Of a stretch of 64,000 nt of DNA, positions 23,177 through 36,064 are shown piece after piece. The notes beneath the pieces are model-generated. The model saw only the letters and a program-made list of their open reading frames with translations. It was not told the origin of the DNA and did no database searches. The translations under genes and the position numbers were made by a program. The stretch spans positions 42,689,015 through 42,753,014 of the forward strand of contig CM060697.1 of the NCBI GenBank assembly GCA_030686995.1, read 5' to 3'. Each line of letters starts with the position of its first letter. Position 1 is the first letter of the stretch. Source of the stretch: Artemisia argyi. Lineage: Eukaryota; Streptophyta; Magnoliopsida; Asterales; Asteraceae.

Positions 23177-25995
23177 ATGTCGACAGATGCTGCACCTGCT
23201 CCCTCAATCACTGCTGTTAGAATCCCTATTGTTAAGAAGGGAGAATACAACCTATGGGCCATGAAGATGAGGCAGTACATTGCCATCACAGACCATGCTT
23301 TGTGGGATGTGATTGTCAATTGAAATATGCAAATTGATGAACCAGTTGAGGTACCTGAACAACCAACACCACCAAAACCTACTGTACCTGCTGCTACCAA
23401 AAGAAATCAAGACAAAGCTCTCAACATACTGCTTTCTACTATTCCTGATGGTCACCTATTAATGTTTCATGATGCCAAAGATGCCAAACAACTATGGGCT
23501 GCAATAAAGAAGAAGTTTGGAGGTAATGATGCTTCCAAGAAGATGCATAGGAATTTGCTGAAGCAACAATTTGAAACTTTCACTGTTGGTGAAAGAGAAG
23601 GTCTTGATTCTACTTATGAAAGATTTCAACATCTTTTGAGTATGCTAGAACTATATGATGCTGAGGCATCCGTTGAAGATTCTAATTTAAAGTTTCTAAG
23701 GAGTTTGCCATCAGCATGGTATGTAGTTGCTACTATGATCAGAGGACAATCAGGGCTAGATACTGTGGACTTTGATGACCTTTACAACCATCTGAAGGTG
23801 TATGAGCATGAGATGAATGGTACTTCAGGTTCAAGCACACAACAAAATATTTCTTTTGTCTCTTCTGAAAAGAGAAGCAGTACTTCCAACAAAGGTACTG
23901 CTTACCCTGCTCAAAGTACTGTGACCGAAACACAGGTTCCATGCACAACAATGGTCACCACCAATTCATCACAATCAGTTACCCCAACCTCAGATGATGT
24001 TCTATGTTCATTCTTTGCTCAACAAGCATCTATGCCAGTCACCTATCAAGAAGATGTATTGCAAATTGATGATGATGCCTTGGAAGAAATCGATATCAGA
24101 TGGCAAGTTGCTATGCTCACTGCAAGGATCAAGAAGTATGTGAACAAGACAGGTAAAGGCATCAACTTCAGAGCTAAACAAGGAATAACATTTGACAAGT
24201 CCAAGATTGAGTGTTTCAACTGTCAAAGGACTGGTCACTTTGCAAGAGAGTGTAAGTTTGCAAAGTATCAAGCAAACAAGTTGATTGAACCACCCAAACC
24301 TGAAAGAAAAGAGATTCCAATTACTGAACCAAAACCAAAACTTTGGTTGCTCAAGAGAATCTGTAAGAGATTGATTGGTCCAATGAGTTTGATGATGAAC
24401 CTATAACCTATTCGATGGTTGCATTGGAAGATTGGAGCACAACATTTGATGAAGAGCCTGGATATGCTGCTTTGGAGTCAAGAGATGAGTTAGGAAGTTT
24501 TGATTGGAGCATGGAGTTTGAAGAAGCACCTGTTCAACTTGCAATGGTAGCTGCTTCACCAAGTTCATCCACTAACTCTGAGGTATGCTCTAAGTGTAAT
24601 GATATGTATCAAAAGTTACTTACTGAGTCTGTAGCTGAAAGAGATAAATTTCAAAAAGCTAGGGCTGAGATAACAGGTTATTAACTTACTTTAGAGTCAA
24701 TGGAAGCCAAAATTCTTACACATGAAAACAATGAAGTAGCATGGCTTGAAACATATAAACAACAGGATTACCTAGTTAAGTTGAATGAATGGAAACTAGG
24801 TTGCAAGGTGTCTAAACTAGAAAAGGTTACTGCTGAAAGAGATAATTTGTTAGAAAAACTTGCTGTATGGAATGAGGCAGGTGTGTCACATGTTCAGTTT
24901 GTTGTAAAGCAAAGAACATCTAATATTAAGACAGGCCTAGGATATGATAGTAATGAAGGTATTCCATTTAAGAGCAAGGAACTTAATCTTACTGTTGATA
25001 CCTCCACTAGTGATGAAGAGTTCATAAGTCTAGATGAAAACACTTCTAGTGATGAGGAATCCCCTAGTCCCACACCTCCTGTATTTCAGAAAGAAAAAGG
25101 TTATAATGTAGTTCCACATCCCCCAGGTAGCTTTCAACCACCTAGAAAAGATGTTGATTGTTATGGTGTAGATAATCTGGAGTTTAGGAAAAAGCTTAAA
25201 TCTGAAACTTTAGAAAGATCTGTTGAAGCTCCTAAGGTAGAAGAGACCAAATTTTCAAAACAAGCAGTACCTTCAAACTCTTTTCGAAGTACTGCTGATC
25301 ACTCAGCAGTACCTCAAAGAAAATTCTTTCAAAATACTGCTAATTTTAGAAACACTCATGGAAGGGGATTTGGGGATATTGGTCCAAAAGTCTGTTATGT
25401 TTGTTACAGTCCTCATCAATTAATTAAAGACTGTGATTATCATTCAGACTACTTAAGTAGATATCCAAAGACCAGAACTGCACAACCAAGTTATAGGGAG
25501 AATAAGCCAAGGGATAACAAACCAGTTTGGAACTATACAAATAGGGTCAACCATAGTAATTTCTCAAAAGACTATAGGTACCCTCATCAGAAAAGGCCAT
25601 ACTCCAAACCCTCAGTACCTTCACAAAGTACTGACAGAAAGATCCCTAATGTTTCTAGCAAACAGTATAATGTAAGATCTAGGAGGCACAATTATTACAA
25701 CCCTAGACAGCCTTACAACACAAGAAAATATGCTAGGACACAGAACCCAACTCCTAAAGTTACAACTAAATGGGTTAAGAAAGAAAGTACTGCTGGGGAA
25801 AAACCAGTACTTTCAGAAGTTAAGGGTGAAAAGGGGACAAGTGATCTTGAAAAATCAACAGTTTTGGAATCAAAAACCTTAATTCTTGATCATGCTTTAA
25901 AAAACAGTGGTGATTACATACTCAAAAACTTTGACTATGTCACTCCACAAGGGGAACACAAGTCAGTAATGGCTTGGGTTCCTAAAAATAACTAA
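23177..25995 (+). pseudogene. gag: F gag, broken by stops and a frameshift
   Basis: The start is MSTDAAPAPS at 23177, 74 bases after the primer site. An in-frame TGA at 23321-23323 interrupts it early (after WDVIVN). The UBN2-type capsid region follows (NILLSTIPDGHLLMF, AKQLWAAIKKKFGGND, LKFLRSLPSAWYVV). A zinc knuckle CFNCQRTGHFAREC is at 24212-24253. Near 24340 the frame shifts by one, and a TAA at about 24355 and another at 24682-24684 follow. The second half (24700-25995) is long and hydrophilic: coiled coil, Ser/Pro-rich region, a second cluster CYVCYSPHQLIKDCDYH, and an Asn/Tyr/Arg-rich basic tail, typical of the large gag of Sireviruses. It ends KNN at 25995 just before pol. It would form the particle and bind element RNA. 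AGTACT words here usually encode Ser-Thr. Confidence 0.92.
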
Positions 25996-26008
25996 CCTTT
26001 TCATGTAA

Positions 26009-29000
26009 ATGCAGGGCAACCCAGAGGAGGAGCATAAAGATCATCTTATTGTAGATAGTAGTTGCTCTGGCAGTATGACAGGAGAAAAGGAGCTCTTGTC
26101 AGATTTTAAAGCTTATTATGGAGGAAAAGTTGCATTTGGGAATGATCCTGATGGAGAAAGAATAACTAGCAAAGGAACTATCAAGGCTGGAAACATTTAT
26201 TTTGAAGATGTTAGATATGTAAAGGAGCTCAAATTCTATCTTTTGTCAGTCTCTCAGATTTGTGATAAGAAGTACCCTGTGTTATTCTTTGACACAGAAT
26301 GTCTCATACTTTCTCCTGATTTCAAGTTAGAAGACAGAAATTTGGTGTTACTGAGAGCACCAAGAACTAATGATGTGTACAGCATAGATTTGAAGAATGT
26401 AAATTCTGCTGAAAAAGCAACATGTTTGATTGCAAGAGCATCTATGGAGGAAGCACATCAATGGCACAGAAGATTGGGACATGTTAATTTCAAGAATATC
26501 AATAAGCTGGTCAGAGGAAATTTAGTTAGAGGTTTACCTTCTAAGACATTCAAGAATGATCACACATGTCTTGCTTGTAAGAAGGGTAAACAACACAAGG
26601 CCTCTTGTAAGAAGATTGATGAGAAGACTATTAGAGAGCCTTTGGAATTGCTGCACATGGACTTGTTTGGACCTGTTTCAGTTGTCAGTCTGAACAAGAA
26701 GAAGTATTGTTTGGTTGTAACAGATGACTGCAGTAGATTTAGCTGGGTCTTTTTCTTATGTTTTAAAGATGAAACTTTTGATGCTATTCATGACTTAATT
26801 ATAGCATTAGAAAATCAGTTAAGGCTCAAGGTTAGAGGCATTAGATGTGATAATGGGACTGAGTTCAAGAATCAGCTTATGGATGAATTTTGTGCCAAGA
26901 AAGGAATTAAAAGAGAATTTAGTATTGCTAGAACTCCTCAACAAAATGGAGTTGCAGAAAGAAAGAATAGAACTCTTATAGAAGCAGCAAGGACTATGCT
27001 TGCAGACTCTCAACTACCTGTTCCATTCTGGGCTAAAGCTGTAAGTGTTGCTTGCTATATATTGAATAGAGTATCAGTGACTAAACCTCAAATGAAGACA
27101 CCTTATGAGTTACTTATGGGATAGAAGCCAAGCATCAAGTTTATGAAACCTTTTGGATGTCCCCTAACCATCTTAAATACTGCTGATAATTTGGGAAAAT
27201 TTGATGGGAAGTCAGATGAAGGATATTTATTGGGATATTGTACAAATAGCAAAGGATTCAGAGTGTACAATAGGGCTACCAAGAAGGTTCAAGAATGTCT
27301 TCATGTTAATTTTTTGGAAGAACAAGAGAATTCTAAAGGTAAAGGTCCTGATTGGATGTTTGATCTTGATTTAATGTCTTCATCAATGAATTATGTACCT
27401 GTAAGGGAAGAAAATCAAGTTACTCCCACTGAAGAAGAAGCACAGTACATTGTTCATGATGTTAATTTAAGATCTGAAGATGAGCCAAAAGATAATGCCA
27501 ATGATGAGAAGCAAGGTACTTCTCAACCTAACAGTACTGTTGATCCTCAAAGTACTGTTCCACCACAAATACCAGTATCTGCAGAAGATCAAGCCATTCA
27601 AGAAGAACTCTCTAGGATGCTTTTTCAAGAAACAATGGCTAAGTTGTATGATGATGAACAAAGGAGAGCTTATGAAACATAAAAGAAGAAGGCAAAAGTA
27701 ACAGCCAGTACTTTAACCCAAAGTACTGTCAACCCTTTTGAAAGTACTTTTCAGCCATTGAATTCTTCAAATTGGATAAATACTGATGCTGTTCATGATC
27801 CTAATATGCCTGACTTAGAAGATACTGCTGATCCAAACACAATTACTCTAGAAGACACTGATGATGAATTGGATCAAGAAGGCATTTTCTCAGATTCTAA
27901 TGAAGATCCAGATATCACTAATTTGGAAGATAATCTTGAAGTTCCACCAACTCCAACTCTCAGAATTCATAAAACTCATCCTGCTACTAATATTATTGGA
28001 CCCTCATCATCAGGGGTGCTCACAAGGACTAAGACTAAGAATATGTCTCAACAACATACTTCTTTACTTAGTTTTATCTACAAGCAAAACAGGGTAAATC
28101 ACAAGGATCAGAAGTTATGTTTATTTGCTTGTTTTCTATCTCAGGAAGAGCCCAAGAATATCAAACAAGCTCTATCCAAAGAAAGCTGGGTGGAAGCTAT
28201 GCAAGAAGAACTTCTACAGTTTAAACTTCAAGAAGTTTGGGTATTATGTGATCTACCTGATGGAAAGAAACTTATTGGAACTAAATGGGTTATCAGAGTA
28301 AAAAGAGATGAAAGAGGAAATGTGATTAAGAACAAGGCAATGTTAGTGGCTCAAGGATATAGACAAGAATAAGGAGTAGACTATGATGAAGTTTTTGCTC
28401 CTGTGGCAAGACTTGAAGCCATTAGGCTATTTTTGGCTTTTGCATCTTATATGGGATTCCCTGTATATCAGATGGATGTTAAAAGTGCTTTTCTATATGG
28501 CAAAATCACAGAAGAAAGTTATGTCAAACAGCCTCCTGGTTTTGAAGATCCTGCACATCCAAACAAAGTTTACAAGGTAATAAAAGCTCTTTATGGTCTG
28601 CATCAAGCTCCAAGAGCTTGGTATGAAAGGCTTTCCAACTTTCTACTGCAACATGGTTATAGAAGAGGAGCTATTGACAAAACTTTGTTTATTAAGAGAG
28701 ATAAGAAGGATATTATGCTTGTTCAAGTATATGTAGATGATATTATTTTTGGTGCTACCAAGCAATCTATGGTGAAGGAATTTGAAGATCTTATGCAGAA
28801 AGAATTTCAGATGAGTTCCATGGGAGAATTAACATTTTTCTTAGGCATTCAAGTACAACAGTCAAGTAGTGGGATTTATATTTGTCAAGATAAGTATGTT
28901 GCAGATATTCTTAAGAGATTCACTTTTACAACTGTTAGGCCTACATCTACACCAGTGGATACTAACAAACCTTTGGGAAAAGATGAAGATGGAGAAGATG

Positions 29001-29671
29001 TTGATGTCACTCTATACAGATCTATGATTGGATGTCATATGTACTTAACTGCATCAAGACCTGATATTACTTTTGATGTGAGCTTATGTGCAAGACATCA
29101 GGTTAATCCAAAAGTATCTCATTTGAATGCTGTCAAGAGGATTTTTTGGTATCTTAGGCAACAACCTAAGCTAGGATTATGGTATCCTAGGGATTCACCT
29201 TTCCATCTCCATGCCTTCTCAGACAGTGATTATGCTGGAGATAACTATGATAGAAGGTCCACAACTGAAGGATGCCAGTACCTTGGAAGCAGATTAGTGT
29301 CATGGCAATGTAAGAAGCAAACAATTGCAGCAACTTCTTCCATAGAAGCAGAGTATGTAGCTGCTGCAAGTTGTTGTGCACAAGTACTTTGGTTGCAGAA
29401 TCTGCTTTTGGATTATGGGTTCAATTTCAAGAATACTCCCATCAACATTGATAATGAGAGTACCATCTGCATTGTTAAGAATCCAGTCTATCATTCAAAA
29501 ACCAAACACATTCAGATTAGACATCACTTCATAAGAGATTGCTATGAACAAAGGCTTATTAATGTGGTTAAAGTTCATACTGATGATAATGTAGCAGATC
29601 TACTCACAAAAGGCTTTGATGTTTCAAGATTTACTTTCTTAGTTGTGAGTATTGGCATGATTAATATGTAA
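26009..29671 (+). pseudogene. pol: F pol: protease, integrase, reverse transcriptase, RNase H; three in-frame stops
   Basis: One frame runs from about 26009 to the stop at 29671, interrupted by TAG at 27122-27124, TAA at 27680-27682 and TAA at 28370-28372. The protease motif is DSSCSGSMTG where DSGCS is usual, so it is likely weak or dead. Integrase follows: zinc finger (HRRLGHVNF, CLACKKGKQH), catalytic regions LHMDLFGPV, IRCDNGTEF, TPQQNGVAERKNRT. A low-complexity acidic linker lies at 27370-28120. RT has QMDVKSAFLYGKI and intact YVDD (28730-28741). RNase H has DSDYAG and EAEYVAAASC. The order protease-integrase-RT-RNase H defines Ty1/copia. E carries Glu where F has the third stop. Integrase and RT cores are otherwise complete. 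It is in a different frame from the end of gag. Confidence 0.95.
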
Positions 29672-29674
29672 GCT

Positions 29675-29760
29675 ATTTTTGAGGGGAGGCATAAGTAGTT
29701 ATTAGTTAATCATTATTTAAGGGGAGGCTACATATATCATTCCAAAGAAAGGATTTTATT
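29675..29760 (+). other. Purine tracts just after F pol
   Basis: GAGGGGAGGC at 29681-29690 and AAGGGGAGGCT at about 29718-29728 follow the pol stop, as in E at 1553-1610. They resemble the true polypurine tract at 41052-41060, 11 kb further on, and so look like an ancestral or secondary priming site. Confidence 0.55.
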
Positions 29761-29887
29761 GATTCATGATTCTTACAACTACCATTCAGAAATACAAACA
29801 CCATTCTTGTTTTCAAGTACCAGACAAAGACACAACAAACACAACACAAACACAAGACTACATCCACCTACTACCAAGCTCCACACC

Positions 29888-30340
29888 CTACTCCATAGGC
29901 CTTTTACCCTTGCCCTCATAGCTTTGCTTTCCCTTTTGAGCAGTCCTTCTCTTGTCATCAAAAGAAGTCTGTTTTCTTGGGCAGGCCAGGCCAAGTACCT
30001 GTTTGGGAGGTCTTTCTTTTCTTGGATCAGGCCACTTCATATTCTGAATAGCTGTTTCCAGGGCCTGAGTCAATGCATGTGGAAGCTCTTTAGCCAAAGT
30101 TGAACTAGAACCAACTTTCTTTTTGGGCTTTTTGATGGTAGCACTGCCTGCATCAGTTATGGTAGAGTTGGCTGCCCTCCTTGTTGATGAAGCTTCTTGG
30201 TGTCCCATCCATTGCACATGAGGAGGAAAATAATCTGTCCATCCTGGATCTTCAAACTCAGAATCAGAGTGGTACCTTATCTCTGAGTCTGTGGTATCTT
30301 CTAAGTCTGAAGAGATGTTAACAATGGGTATGTCACTCAT
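29888..30340 (-). CDS. F antisense accessory ORF, SIM-like N-terminus, basic GKGK tail
   Basis: This 150-codon ORF is intact and opposite to the element's direction. It begins MSDIPIVNISSDLEDTTDSE: proline, IVNI, then Ser/Asp, matching the SUMO-interacting consensus and the N-termini of the two E antisense ORFs. The middle is acidic and aromatic (DSEFEDPGWTDYFPPHVQW), then basic (KKPKKKVG, possible nuclear localisation signal), then helical (LAKELPHALTQALETAIQNM). The end KQVLGLACPRKQTSF...EGKGKRPME aligns with antisense ORF 2 of E. Conservation in frame between two diverged elements favours a translated gene. TATAAAAG on the minus strand (30400-30407) lies about 60 nt upstream. An overlapping 114-codon frame on the + strand (29759-30103) has no such support. 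No catalytic motif was recognised; function unknown. Confidence 0.75.
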   Translation of the reverse strand: MSDIPIVNISSDLEDTTDSEIRYHSDSEFEDPGWTDYFPPHVQWMGHQEASSTRRAANSTITDAGSATIKKPKKKVGSSSTLAKELPHALTQALETAIQNMKWPDPRKERPPKQVLGLACPRKQTSFDDKRRTAQKGKQSYEGKGKRPME

Positions 30341-30876
30341 TCTGCTTACTTGTTTGTGTTAAGAGAAAATATGGTGTTTGCAAAGTATTGGTGAAGTTGC
30401 TTTTATAAGTAAGATGAAGGTTAATGGGCATTTAATGAAGTGTATTGAAGTTCACTTACCCTGGTTGTTTTGGAATTTAATTTGGTACCAGTCTTTAATG
30501 AAGTGTTGACTTTCTAAGATATTTTGGTCAAATGGTCAATCTTCGAGATTTTTAATAGGAAAGTATTTTGGTTTGAGTTTTTGGGGAAAGTACTTCTCCA
30601 TTCTTTAATGGAAAGTACTGCTTGGTGTTATTGAAAGGGTTCGCTGACGTGTCAGATACTGTTCCAACGGTCAGATTTGCGGCTAACAACCTTTCGAAAG
30701 ATATGGGATATTTACTTCCAAAAATAACGGTAAAGTCATTATTTCACCGTGATTTTTTGTAATTTTATCCATATATAACCCTCATATCTTTTCCTTTTAT
30801 TCACCTTACACGTCCATATAAACTCATACCTACTTTTCAATTGATCATCACTCTCTGTATTCTAACCCTAATCATC
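30341..30876. promoter_or_regulatory. Putative bidirectional promoter of F
   Basis: 536 bp lie between divergent start codons (541 bp in E). A minus-strand TATAAAAG is at 30400-30407; plus-strand TATATAA is at 30772-30778, with another TATA-like run near 30817. GCTGACGTGTCAG (30643-30655) contains TGACG and ACGTG cores and matches E's site in position. Two AGTACT words lie at about 30590-30620. Confidence 0.5.
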
Positions 30877-33119
30877 ATGGCTCATCGACCAACCAACACC
30901 AAACACAACATGATTGCAAACCTTGAGAAAACCCAAGCAAACATTGATTTTCATGGAATTATTGATTTTATCAATGGTACCAACATCTGTTACTCCATTC
31001 TTGTCAACCCTGAGATTATTGGACCCTGGATTCAAGCTTTTTGGGATACAGCTCAGTCACATGTTGAAGATGGAGAGGATATTATTACTGCTACAGTTGT
31101 CGGGAGAGCTATACACAGAAGCTTCAATTAGGGAGGTTTTGCTATTTGATGATGAAGGAGGCTCTGTTTTATTTGGGAAACAAGAAGTTTGGAATACACT
31201 CCGAGATATTGGGTATGAAGGTTCTTTGACTAAGCTTAGTTTTCAGAAGGCTATGGTTAGTCCTCATTGGAAATTTCTTATTCATGTTTTGCTACATTGT
31301 TTGAGTCCAAAGAGTACTGCTTGGGATCAATTCAGTCATTCCATGGCTTCTGCTTTTGTTGGTCTTATTACCAATCAACCTTTTAACTTTTCATACATGA
31401 TTCTTGAGGGTATGCTTACTCATATTAAGGTTGGCAAACCGTTTCTTATGTATCCTAGGTTTGTTCAATTGCTTTTAGAAAATCCATTAGATGGTGTACC
31501 CAAACCTCAGGATTATGTACCTACCAATAGGATGCCACCTAAAGTTTTCACTTTTATGTCACATAAAGGAGTAAATTTTTCAGGTAGGAATACACCTCTT
31601 AATGCCTATATGTTAGAGGTAGCTCAAGCTGTTAGGAATGAAGAAGACAATAGTGGTTCTGCACATTCTGATGATGCTGCTCCATCTGATTCTGCTGAGC
31701 ATTCTGCTTCAGTACATACTCCCACACCACCTATTGTTTCTCCTCAGCATGTTGTTTCAGATGAAAGAACTCCCTCAGTTACAGCTTCTTTGGATAAATC
31801 TGTTTCTGCTCAAGATACTTCTCCACAAAGTACTGATCCTCAAGGTACTGCTTCAGAGGATTCACAAGTACCTAATCCCAATGATTATACTTCCACAGGT
31901 GGGTTTCAAACATCTGGAGGAGATAAGGGAATTAAAGGTACTGAGAGTAATTTGGCTAAGGAATTGGAGAAGCTCAAGTTCACTGTTGACACTCAAGCTG
32001 CAGAAATAAAACAGTTAAGAAAGAAGTTCAGAAGATTGAAGAAATTTGTCTGGCCTCTTGTTCAGAATTTTAGGATTTTTGTGAATGAAAAGAAGCAGTC
32101 TCAGAAGCAAAAATCTAAACAGAAAAAGTCTAAGTCTAAGAGGAGGCATAGGAAATCATCAACTATCAAATTGGGGAGGAATCAGGATGATAATTTGGAT
32201 AGATTTGATGATATGGATGGATTTGATGATATGGTTCAATTTTCGGATAACAAGAAAGATCAAGATGCAAATGTAGCTCAAATCAGTACTGAAAGAAAAA
32301 GTGGTGAGACTGAGCAAATTGATCTTGAAGTTGAGAATCAGAATGTAAAAAGTGGGGATACAGAGCAAATTGATTTAGAAGGAAATAATGCTCAAAGTAC
32401 TTTTGTTGAAAATACTGTTGTGCAAGGTACTGATGAACAAGATATTGCTGGTCCTTCTACAAAGTATCATGAAGATGAAGCTGGTCCTTCCACTTTTATA
32501 CAACAAGAAGAAGAAAGAGTGCATATTGTTAGTGATGATGCAACAATTGCTCAGGTTATGATGAATTTAAGAAGACCTACTGGAGGAATACATATATCTG
32601 AGCCTGCACAAAAAGTTGATGAAAGTACTTTTGAATCAGAGAAACTAGATCCAAAAGATAAAGGGAAAGGTATAATGGTTCAGAAAGATACTAAGAAGAA
32701 GAAGAAGAAATTTTCTATTGCTCAGATTAGAGAATTAGAGATTGCAGAAGATTTAGAGCTTGCTAGAAAGCAACAAGCTGAATATGATGCTGAGTATTTG
32801 GAAGAAGTTAGCAGGCCAATTACAAAGAAGCCAATGACCAAAGCTCAGGAAAGGAATTGGATGATGCAATTCTTAAGAAAGAATGGATACAAGAATTTAC
32901 ATAAACAAAGGTATCCAGAAATAAACGCTTTATGGGACAAAGTACAAGAAGATATCAGAAGAGAGATAGAAAGTTTTGTACCCATGGAAGTTGATAGAAA
33001 GAAGAATTTAGAAGATGTCAGAAAGGAAGAAGCTGAGCAAAGGAGATTGAAAAGGAAGAAATTAGCTGAAGATGATCAACTGACAAAAAGGCTGAAGTTA
33101 GTTTATGATGATACAGTTG
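30877..33119 (+). pseudogene. F sense accessory ORF, first part, frameshifted and split by B
   Basis: The start MAHRPTNTKHNM is at 30877. The frame moves from 1 to 2 between about 31100 and 31125, and frame 2 is then open to B's insertion point. The N-terminal globular region matches E: ANIDFHGIIDFINGTN, FDDEGGSVLF, SPHWKFLIHVLLHCLSP, WDQFSHSMASAFVG, PFNFSYMILEGML, FLMYPRFVQLLL. Then come a Ser/Thr/Pro-rich spacer with AGTACT words, a coiled coil with lysine-rich tail (AAEIKQLRKKFRRLKKF, QKSKQKKSKSKRRHRK), acidic repeats ending EQIDLE, and a basic helical region (KPMTKAQERNWMMQFLRKNG) that matches E at 59500-59546. The frame rejoins in phase at 39790. It is related to proteins misnamed 'longin-like' in Asteraceae annotations. 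No transmembrane segment or signal peptide was seen. Function unknown. Confidence 0.8.
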
Positions 33120-36064
33120 TGTCACACCCCCAAGATCGGGTCCAGCGGAAGCATACGTGTAGCTGGGGTATAACTCAATTGGTAATACAACACTAGTTCA
33201 AAAATGGTTTTCACTTCAATCATTTAGAATAAAATAGTTAAATCAAAATATTGAATTTACATCGTTAAAAGTAGTGCGGAAGTAGGCCCTTAAAATAATT
33301 TAAAACGGTCCCCATATAAATAATCAGAGTCTTCTATGACCATGCCATGCCCTGCCAAAACCTCCTGTAGCGTGCCATAGGTTAAAACCTGAAAATACAT
33401 GCTAAAGTGTCAACACGAGGTTGGTGAGTTCATAGAGTTTGCTTAACAAATTAAGTTTATAGAAAAATGGTCGCACAGCAAAGGCATCGTAAATCCACTC
33501 AGTTGCAAGTCCCGCCATAAGAGACTTGCAACCTCTGTGTTCACAACCCACTGCCAAAAGTTATATGTCTGGTAGTCAAGCACCTGTGGTCAATATAGTT
33601 CACAAATATAAGTACCGCATATATAATAATGTATGCCATGCAAAGCCCCTAATTAAATAATATGCGTCCCGTAACATAGTGGACGAGAGGTTGGCCGACC
33701 TCTAATAGCGCTATCCATACTACTAATAGGTGTCGAACAATGCGAATGTACAAACAGTACATCATACAACTATTATATACGATTAAGAACGCTCCAAACA
33801 TGGGAGACTTAGCACGCTCCACCAATAAGGTGAGACTTTAGGGTTAAGAACGCTCCACCAATAAGGTGAGACTTTAGGGTTGAGAACGCTCCATCAATAA
33901 GGTGAGACTTTAGGTCATAGCACGTACAGTACATTAAGTTCAAAAGTTCAAGTCAAGTTCAATAGTTCAAAACAAGTTATAAGGTCAAATGAGTTCAAAG
34001 AGTCAAGTAGTAATTTATGTAAAAACGAGCATGTATTCTCCCCCAAAACGTTAACAAAACAATTTAAAAGAATAGGGGTTATGACTCACCTGGTGCGAAT
34101 AGCTACGATGACAAAAGTGGATACACAGAAATGAGGTTCGATCTCTAACCGCAACCTAATATGAATGATAGTGATCTACTTAGATCATGAAATGATGTAG
34201 AGAATATGCATGCACATGATACCTATACCACTCGTAACTTGAAAATACTAGTTATAGTCAAAGTAAAGTATTTTCCATACTTAAGAAAAATAAGTCCAAC
34301 TAGAATAATAAAAACTTGTCGTAATATATCGTATATAAAAATGTTAGTGTTATATTCCTTACTTTGGAAAACCTTAAGATATCGTCTAGTAGTCGCATAA
34401 ATAAACCTTGGGTCGTACGTATTTTGTTAGTTAAAAATAAACTCCTTGAATAAGAAATCTAGAAAATATGTCATTTAGTACGTAGTTATATTATTTTCTA
34501 GTAGTGACTAAATATATATATATATAGTTGTGACGATTTTAAAACATGTATAACTTGTTCGTTTTAAGTTCATTTTCCTCGTTCTTTATATCCACAGATT
34601 CGTTTTAGTATATACTAATATATTTTCGATAGCTCGGCTCCTCTAGGTTACGTTTAACGCCTCTATTTGCCCGTCGAAAACTGTCAAACAGCATGCAGTT
34701 TTTCAGAAAATAGTTTTCGTCGTTAAATTCGGAAAATCATATCTCCTTCGTTATTAACTCGTTTTAATTCGTTCTTTCGCCCACGGCTTCGTTTTTGAAA
34801 GTATTTTCTAAATCTTTGTTCAAAAATATCCCCTGAGTTACTGAGTTTCCCACGTTTTTTAAATAAGGACAGTAGGTATTTATATAGTTTCAAAAATCAT
34901 TTTTAGTGTTCCAATCTAGTTCCAACTTCAACCAAACCACTTTCAATCCACACAAATCTAGTCTAATCTTACCATACACCTTCTTAGGGTGTCATGGGTT
35001 CCTAAACATCATAAATCAAGTGGATCTAACAAGGATCTAACAATAATCTATTTCTAGGGATCAAAAGTTACATATATATATATAAATGAGTGGTATAACT
35101 AACATATGCATGTAGATCTTGAATGGAAATCATATGATCATAAAAATAACATGAAGAAATTATGAACAAGAGTTTGAAAACTTACCTAGAAAGATTAATG
35201 AGCTTGGATGAGTAAAACCTAAGAAACCTTGAGTTTTTATCACAAAACCCAAACAAGGACAACAAAAGGGACAAGATAATAACTTGATCTTGAAAAATCA
35301 ATGGTGGATGGTGGTGGTTCTTGTGGTGGTCGATCCAAGAAGAAGGGAGGAAGAGAGGATGAGATGAGATTTTTGCTAGTGGTTTTGTTTTATAAAATGA
35401 GAAAGAAATACTAATGTTAGTATATATTTAGTTTAGGGGGGGCAAGATCCATAAAAGGAGGAAGACAATTGCAAGATTTTGTAAGACTTTTGGTGTATAA
35501 TGTTAGATATTATTAGTTTTAGGTGATACCGGGTACCGAGTTAACTAAAAATAAATTGTAACGAGATAAAATAAAATATAATGAAGTTGTAAAAATTGTA
35601 AAATAATATTCCTGAAGAGAATCGGAAGTTAAAATAATGATCGGGTTGAAATATCGCAAACCGACGGAGTTATAAGCTTCGACCGGAAAACGTAACAGTT
35701 GATTTGAAAACACCGGGTAAATTAATATTATAATTTTTATACTATTATTATGAGTATAAAAATGTGTTAGGACCATAGTTGGGATTGTCGGATCAATTAT
35801 TCAAAATAATAGCTGATAAGATAACGTTTATTAGGTAGATAATCGTACGTATATAGAAATGATGCATCTCACGCATAAATGACAAATTTTCTCCGGAGGT
35901 GAATAGTGTTTTATGAATAGTAAAATTTTTGAACGCTTCTCAGAATCACAAACTGACTCCGAAAAAGATGAATAGTAAAATGATGAATAGTGATCGATGA
36001 ATAGTAACCGATGAATAGTAAATGTGAAAGTTCGGGAAAAGACCAGAATTTACGAGTTGTGACA
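33120..36064 (-). repeat. B 3' LTR
   Basis: Pairs with 36785-39784. It contains a 36-bp tandem repeat (33783-33915), a short TA run near 34509 and, at 35910-36030, about seven copies of TGAATAGT. Short ORFs occur equally in both LTR copies and show no family resemblance. No gene is supported. Confidence 0.96.
33783..33915. repeat. 36-bp tandem repeat in B LTR
   Basis: Units based on GAACGCTCCACCAATAAGG plus TGAGACTTTAGGGTT occur about three times, preceded by a diverged unit with CTCCAAACATGGGAG. The copy in the other LTR is at about 37448-37580. Each unit can fold as a weak stem (CTC.ACC / GGTGAG). Units are directly adjacent with no spacers, so this is not a CRISPR array. Confidence 0.85.

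Noticed and set aside
27467..27661. Minus-strand and alternative-frame ORFs over gag-pol of F and A
   Set aside because: Shadows of the coding strand, without conservation or domains.
29759..30103. 114-codon + strand ORF overlapping the F antisense ORF
   Set aside because: No counterpart in E and no recognisable pattern, while the minus-strand frame is conserved in two elements.
33783..33915. CRISPR-like repeat array
   Set aside because: Units are contiguous without spacers, lie inside an LTR and recur in the sister LTR; the genome is plant.
35519..35776. ORF repeated at 39239-39496 as a possible gene family
   Set aside because: The repetition is only the two LTRs of B.
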